From assembly GCA_946807835.1 (NCBI GenBank), contig OX327684.1, forward strand, positions 36,206,501-36,270,500: 64,000 nucleotides of DNA, in the 5' to 3' direction. A program made the translations under genes and the position numbers. Below the pieces are notes generated by a model. It worked only from the letters and a program-made list of their open reading frames with translations. It searched no databases and had not been told where the DNA came from. Positions 10,008-24,326 of the stretch are shown here, one piece after another; positions within the stretch are counted from its first letter, which is position 1, and each line of letters begins with the position of its first letter. This stretch comes from Ailanthus altissimus (Eukaryota > Streptophyta > Magnoliopsida > Sapindales > Simaroubaceae).

Positions 10008-13000
10008 ATGAGGCAAGCTGGAAGCCCGATGAGTAGAGAATCAAGCAGGCCATCGGTGGTAATTTTGTTTTTGTTTTTGTTTCTTAATCTTGTTTCTGAT
10101 AGAACGGTTAGGTTTTTTTTTTTCTTTAGTTTATGTGACTTTGTATAACATCTTCCTTTTTAATCAGGGTCAGAATGAGGGAATTGGAAATGATGGATTC
10201 ATTCCTCAACTATTTACTTCTGTACCAGTTCTGAACGATGCTGCTTCTTATCTTGCTCAAACAACCTCATTGCTGACCGGGTGTTTCTCTGATTATTCTG
10301 GTAAGTTCTAGATGATTCTCACTCCGGCTTCTTCAATGCTTCTATGCACTATGGTTGTGGTGGTCAGCAAGCTCGGGTTTGATGTGATTTGAATGCTTCT
10401 GTATAATATATTGGAAAAATTATGCATGTCATCAACTGTTAAATGACTCCTGCATAAGGACTTCGAATTGTCTAAGGCGGTTCATCATTGAGAGTTGATG
10501 CCAAACACCTTATCGACTCTGGAATAATTTCTTAGTTCTCCTAGTCATTTCCTTGTCCTTTATCTTTAAATAGCAGGCAGTAAATTTTCATAGGATATAT
10601 TGCTGTAGAATTTTATGCAGATTGGGCAATTCAAGATTTCTTTTACCTGATCCCCAAAGTTTTACAATGCCCAGATAACACACAAATGAAACTCTTAGTG
10701 CGCAGAGCTTGTCTTTCAATCTCCTCGTAGGAGCTGAGAGATTTTCTTCACTTCTTCTCAAGCAGATGTTGACTTCTCTGTGAAGAGACTTAAGTGCTCA
10801 AAACTTTAAGTTACACTTTTTAGGCGTTTTTAAGGTTTTCAAGACTGCAATACCTAGAAATGGATTGTGTTATGCCCCCATGGCCACATTATGATTAATG
10901 AATGATAGTTTTTTGAAATTTTGCAGTGGAACCTACTTCTAGAGATTCTGAGGATTCAATTGTGCATGCCCAGGAATTGGAGACATTTTCTTCTGGAAGA
11001 AATGGGGAGAATGTGGAGTCGTCTAGATATAGCCATTCATCATTATCTGAATCATCTACATCTGCAACTTCTGCTCCCCCTATTCATGATGGAGTAACAA
11101 GGGGTTCTGCTGAAGATCCATCTCAGAGTACTCGTACACCTGTAGAATCAAATCCTACTGGTCCAAATGGGATTTCTCTTTTTAAAGGGTATGGTCTTTT
11201 GTATGGTATTTATGAATGTCTTTCATTATAAGTTGCAAAAAAACATATGAGATGTTTTGTTATGAATTTGTTGAGTTATGTGTGAGATGTTATATATTAC
11301 GTTACTTTCATGTTTTTATGATTTCTATTCTTACTGGGATTTCAAAATCATTTGATGGTTGCTTTCAGGCTTATAGAACGAGCACGGAGGACTGTTCGTG
11401 GGTCTGCAAATGATATAGGATGGCTGCAGCATGAACCAGGTATGCCGTCAGTTGAAGATGGAACTGAAAAGTTTTTGGAAATTCTTGACAATATCAGGTA
11501 TGGATGACTTCTTTGTATCTTTATATATGCATATATCTACGGATTTGCAATTGTTGATTCCAATATTTATCCTCTTACAGGCATGGTTTGCACAAATTGC
11601 CAAACTCGATGGTCTACTTGTTGGTTCCAGGTATCAAATGCAATTTGGGCGCGGGGTTTAATTTTTCATTTTTTAGCACGGAGATGAGAGGTTATGCAAC
11701 CTTTTACAGCTTTCCCCCCTTTTTAAATTATTATTTTTATTATTTGGCAGGTCTTTTTAGCAACCATGGTCCACTTTATTTTGTTAATACAAAAATGAGT
11801 TTCTCAAAGCTGGGTCTGGCCTGTCACATTGCCAAGATTCACAGTGAGGTACTTTTGGTTTGTTGAAGTGTATTTTCTTCTTGTTTTTGTTCTTTACTGA
11901 ACATTAGTTGATTGCTAATCAGGCTTCAGTTGAGAAAAATGCTAGACAGATAAAAGAGTACATTGAGGAAATCTACTGGGGATCCAAAAAACGTGTTTTG
12001 CTACTTGGACATAGCAAAGGGGGTGTAGACGCAGCTGCTGCTTTGTCATTGTATTGGCCTGACTTGAAAGATAAGGTTGCGGGGTTGGCATTAGCACAAA
12101 GTCCATATGGTGGGAGCCCCATAGCTTCGGATATTTTGCGACAAGGGCAATTGGGTGATTATGTTAATTTACGGAAACTTATGGAGATTTTGATTTGCAA
12201 TGTGATAAGGGTACCTAAGCTGTTCTGCTCTCTCTTTTCTGTTTGTTTTTTTGTGGTTGTGATTGTTTATTATTCTTTTATTCCTTGTCTGATGTTATTT
12301 CTTATATTGCATCTCTGCTATCCTTTTTGCCATTTGTGATGGTAATCTAGGGATTGATTACTAGCTCTTGTCATTTATGTGGTTATTTGGTAGAATAATT
12401 GTAGAATTTCAACCAGTATGACTAAGCATGGTTCAAGTCTTGCGCACACAGAGACAAGCTGATGGGGTTCAAGTTTCTTTTTTTTTGCGAACTCATTTTT
12501 AGGAAAATTCATGTCATTAATTATATTTATATTGGGCAGAGAATATTTATTTATTTATTCATAATGATATTCTTGCTCTTCCCTTTTTTATTTTGGCGGG
12601 ATTATCAGTGCACTTAAGTATGAATCATTGGCAGAATGAATTTATGTGATCCTTGTTGAATGATATCAATATAATCAGAGTTAGTTTTAATTTATTTTGG
12701 TAGTACTTTACTTATAATCTGCTACTGTGAAGGGTGACGTGCAAGCTTTAGAGGACTTGACTTACGAGAGGAGGAAAGACTTTTTGAGAAAACACAAACT
12801 GCCCAGGGAACTTCCTGTTGTCTCATTACACACAGAGGCCGGCATTACCCCTGCAGTTCTTGCCACATTATCTCATGTTGCTCATGCAGAGCTACCCTCC
12901 CTATCTGCAGATCAACCAGCAAAACTCCCAGTGGTGATGCCGCTGGGTGCTGTGATGGCAGCATGTGCCCAGCTGCTGCAGATCAGATATGGTGAGAAGA

Positions 13001-13212
13001 GTGATGGGCTTGTTACCTGTAGTGATGCTGAAGTACCTGGATCCATTGTAGTTCGGCCAAAACGTAAGTTAGACCATGCTTGGATGGTTTATTCTCCATT
13101 GAATGAAGATCCCTCTGAACCAAATGCTTCCCAAGTTTGTGAGGCCCTTTTGACTTTGCTTGTGGAAGTTGGGCAGAAGAAGATGCATGAACTTGCAATG
13201 AAAGATGAATGA
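10008..13212 (+). CDS. Alpha/beta-hydrolase-fold protein
   Basis: Eight coding exons: 10008-10058, 10168-10300, 10927-11188, 11369-11497, 11581-11630, 11751-11848, 11923-12210 and 12733-13212. All joins keep frame and give 496 aa. A 5' UTR intron is likely at 9813-9994, so the first ATG of the second exon is used. The N-terminal 120 residues are Ser/Thr-rich and probably disordered. The hydrolase domain follows: MVYLLVPGLFSNHGPLYF (strand and oxyanion region), nucleophile elbow GHSKGG with Ser272, and likely acid and base Asp428 (KSDGLV) and His452 (LDHAWMV). No signal peptide is evident. The family is conserved in plants and annotated only as alpha/beta-hydrolase superfamily; the substrate is unknown to me. 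A lipase or esterase activity would be inference. Confidence 0.88.
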
Positions 13213-14500
13213 CATACATATTACCGCTAGCTCATCTCATTTTACCATGATGTTGATGTAAATTTTATCCCCTTTCTATTTAGGATTATCCAATTTGTTC
13301 TTTCAATGCCAATGTGGCTTCATTTTAATTGAAGTCCGGCTATTGATTCTGTATAGATGGTTCCTTTTTTGCTTGTTTCTTAAATTGCAGAAAACTGAAA
13401 CATAGTTTGTAAAGGCCCATATTCCATAGAGAAATCTACTTGAAACTGACATACAGAAGGTGATGGAACACTTGCCTATTTCGTTACCCCTTCTTATTTT
13501 GGATTTTTCATTTCAACTTTGTTGATTGGGTGTGTAGATATTTGCTGTAACGACCATCCGTCCTTCAAATCCTTTTATAAGAAGGTAGAAGAAGTGTGCT
13601 CAACAAATAAAATCAGCACTTCAGCAGCAGTAGAAGTGTGCAAAACAAATAATTTTTTTTATAAACTTTAGTAATTTAAGATTTATAAGTTTTTATTTCA
13701 CATATAATTATCATGGAACTCATAATAGATATTGTGAATAGTGGTGGAAATATCTATTTTTTTTAATATCCATAAATGAAAGTTATTAATTTGTATCAAC
13801 TTATTTGGATTTTTGGCTAAATAGTAAAATTTACTGTAAATTTTCGAGCTAAAAAATAAAAGAAATTTACTGTAATTTTCGTGAGGTTTAATGTGATATC
13901 TCAGTTCTCAATTCATCTCATGCATGTGGACTTGCCCAAACCGACTACGCGTTCTGCCGGTTTGCGCCAAAAATGAAAAAAACTACCTATTCAAGTTGGG
14001 CGGGACACTATACGGGCCAAATCCTCTATTTAACAAAACAACAACCAATCAATCTTAAATCTTCAGAGAAAGCTCAAGTCAAAATTACAACTTGATGGTC
14101 TTTTCAGAATTCCTGCCAATCATATTTGGCCACGTCGCTTACTTCTCTACACTTCCCCTGATGCAATTACCTGCTGAGATTCGTCGAACAAGTGTATTGT
14201 TCTGAAATGTCGAAACTACCCTTCATACATTCACGATATTCCATGTTGTCCCTATCATTGCAATTTTACCTTCACGAAGTCCGCTTTATTTCTATTTCTT
14301 CGAGCACGGAAAGAGAGATCAGATGGGTATAAGTGTTTGTCTTTTGAATAAAGATTGTACAAAGAGATGTCGACGATATTGAATTTAGATTTGGGTTTCC
14401 TGGATTAGGGTTTTGGAGTCCTGGACTTTGAATTAGAATTAGGGGTTCGATAAATTGATTTATCAAGCGTTTGTCATAAAATAATTAGGTTTTTTTCTTA
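13213..14500. other. 3' UTR of the hydrolase gene and HUB1 promoter
   Basis: No gene seen. The first 200 bp are presumably 3' UTR. The short motif gaagtgtgc plus caaataa occurs twice, at about 13590 and 13635. The last part should hold the HUB1 promoter and leader. Confidence 0.4.
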
Positions 14501-14577
14501 GTAGTTTTGGATCATTAATAATTCATTTGCCTTCCTTTTGGGTCGGGGGGTTTAATACGGACTTTTAGTGGGTGCTA

Positions 14578-14589
14578 ATGAAAGTGTAG
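14578..14589 (+). promoter_or_regulatory. Possible 3-codon uORF in the HUB1 leader
   Basis: ATG AAA GTG TAG occurs 58 bp before the HUB1 start codon and would be in the leader if transcription starts further upstream. Such minimal uORFs can lower translation. The transcript start is not known, so this is only a candidate. Confidence 0.3.
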
Positions 14590-14635
14590 CTGTCAGAGAG
14601 GGTGGTTCTAGGGTTTGGTTTTGGGTGGTATTTCA

Positions 14636-17600
14636 ATGGGGAGCACGGGTGAGCCAGATCGAAAACGACGTCACTTTAGCTCCATATCACCAACGGCTGC
14701 TACTGCTAAGAAGCATCCATTTTTTTCCTCTTCCGAGGAAAAGAAGGTATTACTATCCTACATTATTTTTTCCTAATAATAATCATTATTTGTGTGCTTT
14801 GCTTTTAGTCTAATTAACTTTGTTATTTTTTTTTTAAATTTCAGTTTTTCAGTGTTCTTCATTGATACAATTAAAGTTAAATATTTAATTGTTAAATTTC
14901 TATTGTTGGTTTGTTTCTCTGGCTGCATTTGAATTTTTTTACTTCTATGGCTGTAATTGAGTAGAAATTCTACCTCGAAGATGTACCTTTGCCCTCATAG
15001 AAGAGTCCTTATATGACAAATTACTTGCATTTGTAAAATTGACTGTTTTTTTTTAATAATATAGAAGTGACATGTGAACATTGCAAATTCCTGAGTTATG
15101 TGTGTCGGATAGGTGAGATTGTTTCTTGTGGAAAATGGTAACCCGCAGGTTCTTGCCATAGCTGGCTTTCTTAGTTGCAAGTAAAATGCTACCTTTATAA
15201 TGTCTTAAATCACCATCTGGTGCAGTTTGACACAGTTGAATCTCCTAATTTTTTATTTTTAGTTTCAGTTTTCAGAGGAGGAGCCCTTTGAAAAATTGCT
15301 TCTCACTTGGCTTGTTAGAACAATTGATTGTGGCAATATTAAAGGAAGCATATGTTTGCTGAGTATTTTATGATTAGGCTGATTGTTGTCTTATTTCAGT
15401 TTGTTCTTTCTCCAACTTGTTTTTTGAACTTTTTTCTGTTTTGATGATGCAGATTGATACGGCTGTTCTTCAATTTCAAAATCAAAAGCTTGTACAGAAA
15501 TTAGAGACTCAGAAGGTTGAGTATTCTGTGCTTGAGAAAAAGTTCACTCAACTGAAGGAGAGACAACAGCCATATGATTCCACATTAAAAGTGGTGAATA
15601 AGTGTTGGGAGGAGGTAATATCTCCGGTTGTCATTTACTCTTTTTTATACTTTTGGTAATATTATATTATTTATACTTGTAAACAACATAGAAACAAATA
15701 AACGAGCGAAAATGAGATTAAATGCTATATCATCTGGCTTTATGCATACAGTATATTCTATTGCTCACTGGAAGATAAATTTATGCTTTAGCTGATCACT
15801 GATTTGGACTCATGTTCCTCACGGGCGAGAGAATCAAGCAGTGGACAAGATTTTAGATGTATAGCAGTTGGAGAGGGTGAGGATTATCTACCATGCAAAA
15901 CAGCTTTCTTCTATTCTCTTTTACTCTATTTGTTACTTTCTGACAAACTGCTTAATTTAATTCTTTGTACTTTACTTCCTTGTCAGATGTTAGTCCGTAT
16001 CATTCCTGTGATGCTTTTCTTAGTCGCCTCATGGAAACAGGAGCAACTGAAAGTTCCTCCTCTGATAACTGCCCTAATCAGATGGAAGCAGATAGAGAAA
16101 CTGCCCCTGAAAAAACTAAGAACATGTTACATAATATAGTAGCTGCAGTTGACAACCTGTGGCATCTGAAGGATGGACTGTATGCCTCAGTTTTGAAAGA
16201 GCTTCCGGATGATGGTAAGTGTCATGTTGGAAAATGCATATTGTAGTTACTTAAGAGTCCTTATCATTCCCGCTATTAATTCTGACCCTTTCTTCTCAAG
16301 ATCTATACTTCAGTTCCTACTTACAGTCCTTTTTTATAGGTTCATCCAGGCAAAAGGCATCTAGTGACATAGAGTCCAAAGTTAAAAATTTGAGATTAGC
16401 GGTAGGTGATCTTCATTTGAAGCACAAATCCTTAGCAAGGGAATTGCAGAGTCATCAAGATATTGATGCAAAAAATAAAGCTGAGCTTAAACATTTAAAA
16501 GGTAACCATCTATTTGGGTTTGTATCTAGTTGATTTTTACACTTGAGCCTAGAATAGACCATTTTAGATATGGAATAATTCCATTTTTATTTTCTGCTTA
16601 TATGGTAACACAACTGTTTATTCGTTTATACACTATATTTGGCAACTCATGTTGAATGCTCGGTTTTCAACGTGACCTTTTAATGACTTTGCAAGTTTGA
16701 CTGTTGTATGAAATACGAGTCTTTAAGATATTGCCTAATCATGTTCTCTCTGAGTTTGTACTACCTCAGTTGGCATTTCGTCCTACCTTTTTTTAGTTAT
16801 TAAATCTGAATTCTTCCTCCTTTATATTCTCTGGTAAATGATGTATTCAATATATTGGAAGAGTAAACCTGAATCTACCTACAGGTGAAAGATAAAGGCG
16901 CATACCTTTTGTCCCCTTTTTTAATTGTTACATGGCATCTTTAACTGTTGTTTTGTCTGAAGCTTATTATATTTTTTCCAGTCAAAAAGGATGATATGCT
17001 ATGGAAATACATATTGTACTCAGCAAGTTCCAGATATTTTTATGTTTCATTTCTTCTTTTTGTTCATTTCCTTCTTAGCTGACTAAATTATGTTCTTAAT
17101 CTCCATAGATTTTTGTGACATGAAAGGTTGGTCAATGATCTTTGATTGGTTTTTTTCTAAAGGGGAGTTGGAGAGTGCAGTTACAGAATTAGAGGAAAGT
17201 AATCACAAATTGGAAACTCTTAAAGCAGAAAGAGATGCAACAAAAGGGGCATTTTTCCCAGTCTTGAATCTGGGGAGTAACCATGTTGCTGGTGAAAGGG
17301 TTAGAGATGAACAAAAAGATCTGCGAGATATGGAATCTCTTCACAAAGAATTAATGGTAAATTATGACTTTTCTTTCTCTGTAATAAGTGCTTCAGAAAA
17401 TCACTTAATATGAATAGTTAAGCATAGTAATTAACTTAAGCTCCACAGGACCAAGCTTCGCATCGACTGTTGGAACTCAAAGGTCTTCATGATGAGAGAA
17501 TAAAAATACTACAGAAGTTATTTAATTTGCAGGTTAGCTTTTATGATTAATAATTTCTTTATTCGTGTGAATGTAACTTGTTGGTCTTCCTCAGTAAATT

Positions 17601-20600
17601 ACTTGCATATCTACTTCATCTGTAATAGAGATTGAATGGTAGTATGTGATTGACAGAACAAGGTGAAGAGTGTGAAGTGTCTTTCCTCTTCCCAAGCCTT
17701 TAACTTGGTGAAAGATCAACTGGAAAGATCAAAATTAGAAGTTTTGAAGTACCAGGCACTATTTGAGAAACTACAGGTTGTAACTGGTCGGTACTTTCAT
17801 GTATGCCTTTGTCTGTCCTTTTCTGCAAGGATCTGGTTCTGATATTGACTGAATCTTTTTCCATGGAAATTGTAGGTTGAAAAAGATATCCTTTCTTGGA
17901 GGGAAATGGAATTAAATATGAAAATAGATTTGGTTGATGTTTTTAGAAGATCTTCAGCAGTTGCAGGTTCTAAAATTGCCGATCTGGGGATAGAAATACA
18001 AAAACAAATTGATGAAAAAAATAGGATCCAAAAGAAGCTGGAAGAGGCATCAAAAGAACCAGGTAGGGAAACATGTGGCACTTTCCTTCGATCCTACTAT
18101 CTGCATTGCCTTGTGTCTGTACTCTTAATGTTTAAATCCTGATTGAATACTCTCATTTCAGGAAGGAAAGAAATCATTGCAGAATTTAAAGCGTTGCTTT
18201 CATCATTTCCCGAGGACATGAGCACCATGCAAAGTCAGTTAAGCAAGTACAAAGAGGCTGCTCTGGATATTCATTCATTACGAGCTGATGTGCAGTCTCT
18301 TAATGATGTTCTTGATTGGAAGGTGGGTATGTTTGTAAGAAGTTATATTCTTGGATTTGGTTGGGTGGCTTGAAGTACTATGTTTTTTACTCATTGGAAC
18401 AGGTAAAAGAATGTGAAACTTTTTCTGCGAGATCAGCTGATCAAGTTGCTGAGATACACAAGTTGCAGGCTATGGTATAATATATTTCTGTTACTTTTTG
18501 TCTGTTAGATTATTTATATCTATGAGAGATAAAAACTGTAAAGTACATTGTTAAGAATTATATAACAAATAATCGTAAGGACTTTAATAATAGTCTTGAG
18601 AGTTCACATGTTTTTGTTTTCAGATGTTTATGGTATTTAACTCTGTTTAGCTTTTTTAATCACACAATTTCAATGTTTATGAACTTATTTAAACATGCAC
18701 CTTTAGCGTATATGAATTACTTTTCATGGTTGCATGACTGTTATTACTTTGTCTATTTATGAAAGGCAAAGCATAAATAGGTGGCATCCTTGCGCATCAT
18801 GCATGTGTGTGTGATGTGTTGAATGAAACTGTCTTAACTTTATTTACTGGAGAATGTAAAGGAAGGAAATGAAACGTATTGACATGCTATGTAGTTAAGA
18901 GAGAGGCAGAGAGTATAGGTGGACTCTGAACTGGCATTGCTATTAACTGTTATTATTAGCCTGTGTAAAGTGGTGGATTCTCTCTCATTGATCACTTTGG
19001 TCTCAGATTCAGACTATCCTTGATGCTTGATATTGTTTTGTTTTGTTCACTTGTGGGGAAAGCAATGTTTAGTTTTAATTTTTCAAATGAATACCCACAT
19101 TTACTTGTTGTAACTTATCGATTGTGTATCTTTTACACCACTGTTCTCATATTGTTTGTTTTCTTCAGAAAAACAGGTAAACAATTATGAGAAACATGTA
19201 AATAATGCATTATTCAATAATTGTAACCTTCCATTGCCATAGGCAAAGTTTATTGTGGATAAATGTGATCATTGCAGCCTTTGAATATTAAAGTGGAATA
19301 GAATCATCGGATCAAGAAGTAGGGAGACTGTACATTATTGGACGAGAAATTAGCTTTTAAGTTCCTTGCTGGCCGGACAAAAATGATATAATTGCAAATT
19401 TTAACTTAAAAGCTACTTTTTGATGCTCTTAACATCGTTGACAAAGTTTATCTTTTGGGACGAGTGGCATAATACATTTCCTTTTTAATTATGCATGCCA
19501 TAGCATTGACATTTATGATAACTTTGCTTGGGAAGTAATTCTGCTTTAGTATCTTCCTTTCTATTTATTTACTTTAAAATTAATTCTTTGGTGCAGGTTC
19601 AAGATTTGACAGATGGTAATTTGGAGTTGAAGTTGATTCTGGATATGTATAGACGTGAATCCACTGATTCAAGGTTAATGGAACTGCATGAATAGATTAC
19701 CTTAGAACTCTCCTTTTTGTCTGTTGTGCCAGCATGCATTTCTGGCTCGGAATTTATTTTTATAATGGGATAGAAAATGATCCTGCTTTGGTCACAGGGT
19801 TTTCTCAAGCTCATCTCACTATCTTGTTGTGGGTGGCAGATGATGTGAGATTCTGGTGGTTGATGTGTGGTTTCCAATAATGTTGTTGTCATTGTGACTT
19901 TTATTTGCAACTGCAGGGATGTCTTAGAAGCTAAAGATTTGGAATACAAGGCATGGGCTTGTGTTCAAAATTTGAAATCTTCTCTTGATGAGCAAAGTTT
20001 GGAATTACGAGTAAAGACAGCCAATGAAGCTGAGGCCATATCCCAGCAAAGGCTAGCCGCCGCAGAAGCTGAGATTGCTGACATGAGGCAGAAGTTGGAA
20101 GCTTCTAAAAGGTTAAACTTCACTTTGATATTGTGTATGGGGATGTCTTTTTAATTCTCTTGGCCCTTCAGTTTAACTTCAGAGGTTAATATTTCCGTTC
20201 TTGATGTTTCAGGGACATGGTTGGCCGTTCTGATTTCTTGAAATCCAGAAATGAAGAAATTGAAGCCTACTTATCTGAGATAATGGTGGTTTTTTGTTTT
20301 CTATTGTAGCTTTATTCTCTTGTTCTACTAGAGTTGGATTAAGTTAGTTGGTTTGCTTTTCCTGCAGACAATTGGACAGTCATATGATGACATGCAAACA
20401 CAAAACCAACAACTGTTGCAGCAAATTACTGAGAGAGATGACTATAACATTAAGGTAGTTATTCTGATCAACTGCCTTTTTTTGTCTAGAAGTTCATGAA
20501 TTCATATTCTCATGAATTTGCTGTTCCTTTTCAGCTTGTTTTAGAGGGTGTGAGAGCAAGACAGCTCCAGGATGCTCTACTCATGGATAAGCGTACCATG

Positions 20601-22355
20601 GAAAGAGAGATTCAGCGAGCAAATGCATCTCTTAGTTTCTATGACATGAAAGCAGCAAGAATTGAAGATCAGGTATGTCTATGCGTTGTTGTCAAATAGA
20701 ATCTAGTCTCTTGGAAATATTAAAAGTTAAAGTTGTTTGTGCTTCCTTTGCAGTTGAAATTTTGCTTAGAGCAGGTTCAGAAACTTGCAGACAATAGATC
20801 TCAAAACTCAGTTACTTTGGAGAATACACAAAAGAGATTGCTAGATGTGAGAAGATCATCTGTTCAAGTTAGGGAGTCACTGGAAGAATCACAATCTAAG
20901 GTGGATAAAAGTCGATTGGCTCTAATGGAGCTACATATAGAGATAGATAAAGAGAGGTAATGGTACCTACAGTTTTATATCCTCCATTTTTTGCAAAATG
21001 GCGGTAACAGATTCATCCTCTTTTTTATTTATCAGATTTGAGAAGAAAAGAATAGAGGAGGAGCTAGAAGCTGTAAGGAGAAAGGTTTCACATCTCCAAG
21101 CCCAGACAGAGGGGTCATCAATTTTAGAAGAGCTTCACCAGGAACTTAGAGAGTACAAGGAAATACTCAAGTGCAGTATCTGCCACGAAAGGGCAAAAGA
21201 GGTAAGATTCCCAATGCAATTATTGTATGTTATGGGCTTTAGCTTGTAGGATTGAAGTATAGCTACACTTTAATGTGAGAATATGAAAATTTGGACAAAT
21301 GAAATTTATCATGGGAAAAATTACATGGGGGGAACAGCAGGAATTTTTCTCGTTATTCAAATGATATTTACTTGGGATCATCATATGCTTCATCTTCCTT
21401 CTGCAGTTGTTTGAGCTTAAATGTTATTGCTGGGCCCTGGTGCACATAATGAAGAGCCTAACAATAAAACTTGAGCTTTAACACAGCCCTTAATGTGCAA
21501 AGCTTGTAGATCAAATAAACTCACAACCACAAACATTGCAACAAATACAGATGTAACTTATAATTTAATTAATGCAATTGGTTAATCCAATGCTAGACTA
21601 CTTGGACAAACTAGTTTGATCAGTTATTGCTAAACCCAAATGTTGAAATTTATGGGTAAGTTTTCAATAATTGTATTAAGTTCTAACAGACCAACTTAGA
21701 AACAATAGTTGGTGTGTACAATACCAATGTGGTGGCTCCCTTTGTAGTTGTCCATACACAATATGCCTTATAGGCATCAGTTGCTCCTGTAGCAAGTTTT
21801 CTTATAATTTCATGTGGGCTACTTTGTTCAACTGGTTTCATGTCATTTAGGTGGTGATGGTGACAATCAGTTGACCAATAATTACTTGTATCCTGATAGT
21901 TATCCAAAAATCAAATCTCATCCTTCAAATTAGTTGATTTTTACTATCAATTGACAACACAAAAGTATAGGAATTTCTAATAGTTAGCTCACGTGATTGG
22001 CGGTGGACTCAGGCTTGGTTTGGATCTCAAGTTTGAATTTTATCCATTAGATTTAAAAATTTATAGGAGTTTCTAATAGTTAGCTCAAGTCATTGGTGGT
22101 GGACTTGGGCTTGGTTTGGATATCTAAGTTTGAATTTTATCCATTAGATTAAAAAAATTTATTTCCCTTTGAGCTGTTGTCTTCTATATTTTCTGTTACA
22201 TATATTTTCTTCTATCCTTTCAGGTTGTCATTACAAAATGCTACCACTTGTTTTGCAACCCCTGTGTACAAAAAGTTACTGAAAGTCGTCATCGCAAGTG
22301 TCCGGTGTGTGCTGCCAGTTTTGGTCCTAATGACGTCAAACCTGTTTACATCTGA
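14636..22355 (+). CDS. HUB1: Histone H2B mono-ubiquitin E3 ligase HUB1 (BRE1 family)
   Basis: Nineteen exons: 14636-14746, 15453-15614, 15792-15876, 15987-16214, 16340-16501, 17163-17356, 17449-17532, 17657-17776, 17876-18062, 18162-18322, 18403-18474, 19597-19673, 19917-20111, 20213-20285, 20368-20454, 20535-20672, 20754-20956, 21036-21201 and 22224-22355. Every join is GT-AG and in frame, giving 878 aa, the length I recall for Arabidopsis HUB1. The N-terminus MGSTGEPDRKRRHFSSISP matches the family. The middle is a long coiled coil (LRADVQSL, LDEQSLELRVK, AAAEAEIADMRQK). The C-terminus is a C3HC4 RING at residues 826-864: CSIC, KCYH, FCNPC, KCPVC. Exon 19 carries most of the RING. In the nucleus HUB1 with HUB2 adds ubiquitin to H2B during transcription, affecting seed dormancy, flowering and circadian genes. 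HUB2 is the alternative, but the N-terminus favours HUB1. Confidence 0.95.
21968..22160. repeat. Two-copy tandem repeat in HUB1 intron 18
   Basis: A unit of about 95 bp (taggaatttctaatagttag through ttatccattagatt) occurs at 21968-22062 and again at 22063-22160 with about 10% differences. It lies in the 1.0-kb last intron, 64 bp before the acceptor of the RING exon. Confidence 0.85.
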
Positions 22356-24326
22356 ATGGAAAGCTGGTGAACTTGTCTTGTGCTGCTTGACAATACACGG
22401 TCAATATTCGGGCATGTGTCCTGTCGCCTATGACTCGAGGTTTGGCATATGGATGCCCACAGGCACATGCATATTTGAAATTGTCGAGGGGGGGAAGTTA
22501 TCAACAGGAAACGGTAGCTTTTCCTGTCCACTTACCAACTGGTGCAAATTATCTTAAGTTTTGTTGGTCCTAGGTTGTTGATGTGACTTTGATCATTTGA
22601 GTTTACTGTATTTATGATGTTCTCAGCCACCCCAACCCCTGGCCCCCCTTCATTTAACTGTTTGGAGACACTGGAATCTTTCAAATTATTATTTGCAGAT
22701 GTCAGAATTGATCCAATTCTATTGTCAAAGGCCATGGAAGTTGCGTGACAATGTAGTGAATAAATTTATGTTGCTAAGCTTCAAAGAAAAATGAAAAAGA
22801 AAAAGCATCCTGGCCCAGGGGACAGAAATTTCTCCGATACTTTATTTAATGAGTTCCTATTTGAGTGATAACATCTGGAGCATTAGCATTTTTGGCTGCT
22901 AGGTTGTGTTAAGGTAAGTTCTATATTATTTTGTTGTTCTATAGAGCAGTGATGTATAGAGTAACTGTTCGTGTCCAGATGTACTCTGAATTGGTTGGTA
23001 CATGTAAAAGTTATAGAAAATGAATGATACTGATATATATTGTTTTGAAATTTTTTTAATGATACTGATATATTGATTCGATTTTTTTTTTTTGGAAAAA
23101 TTTTGACAACATTTTTGTTTATATTTTGGCTATTCTAATTGTGGAGAAATGAACTGTAGAACTGATGCAGATTTGATAAGGTGTTTAAATCTGTACCACC
23201 CATTTTCCTTGAAGGCCAACCCCCTCAAACCCAACTGGGACAGAAGGGGCATCAGCCTCCTTGTACAAGGTAAAATATTAATAACTTACTTGTATTTTTA
23301 GCCTAAGCAAACAATGAAGAATAATGCAACATGGAAGTTGACGTGTTCTTGGATCTGGGTTGAACATTTTTTTGGCAATTTACCACAATATGAAAGGCAA
23401 TGCTAAATGCCAGTATATCGGTAGCAACCTCAGTTAACATTGGTATCTTGAATATGATTACCACAAACAAGAAAGTGTTTTTGTCTTTGAGATGGAGAGA
23501 GAATGTATATAGTCGGCCCGGCCTTTTTTCTATTTCTTTGTGCTTATCAGAAGTGTATAAGATGGAGACACTTGGTTGTGATTATCTAATGCCAAGTTAA
23601 ATGAGAGAGAATAGAACAGGGTGCTTACATGAACCTCCAAGGGCCGTTGGTATCTGCTTAATTTAACTGCTTTTCAGTAACTATAGCCTCGCTCGATTGG
23701 TCAATGCCAACGATGAATAATGATCCAGTTTCATTTTTTATCAAATGGGCATAGTCAAATCTCTTTAAAATTGGAAACCCTTATCTTCAAAATATGAGGT
23801 AAGGAACATCTAGAGCAGGGTTTACGATCAGTGGGTTTCAATTGGCGTTTGCTTTAAGTCTGTCACAGTACTAATAATGAATCACAATGCTGCCCATGAA
23901 AAAAAAAAAAAAAATGAACTGTGCATAACGTTCACCGTACAAACGTCAATGAAGGTTGGAGTAGGTAACTTCATTTCCACGTTCCCTTTTTTATCCCTTA
24001 ATTATTGGAGACTATTGTACAAAGGACGATAGAATAGATAAAGATTGAAATTTTCATTCATTCACAGTTTCACATCACCGACCTCACTCATAATATAATG
24101 ATGCATTTCCATAATTGTAACTTGTACATTCAATTTCAACTCAGTCGAATCCTTGAGGTCATGCCATATAACAGTGTTTTGTCAATTTCAGTACGGCCAA
24201 TTTAAATTACAACAAGACAAATTTCTCGGTAGATTCTTTTTTGTTCTTTCTTTTTTTTCGTGGTCCTGTAAGAGTGTGATTTAATTTTATTTTTTTAAAT
24301 CTATTTACCAAATACTTGTCTCTCAG
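22356..24326. other. HUB1 3' UTR and intergenic DNA
   Basis: The HUB1 3' UTR probably covers the first few hundred bases. Beyond that I see no exon with protein-like content, only short runs of A or T such as the A15 run at 23899-23915. Confidence 0.4.

Noticed and set aside
22177..22557. 126-codon open frame over the last HUB1 exon
   Set aside because: It reads the RING exon in the wrong frame; the spliced frame gives the expected RING and ends at 22355.
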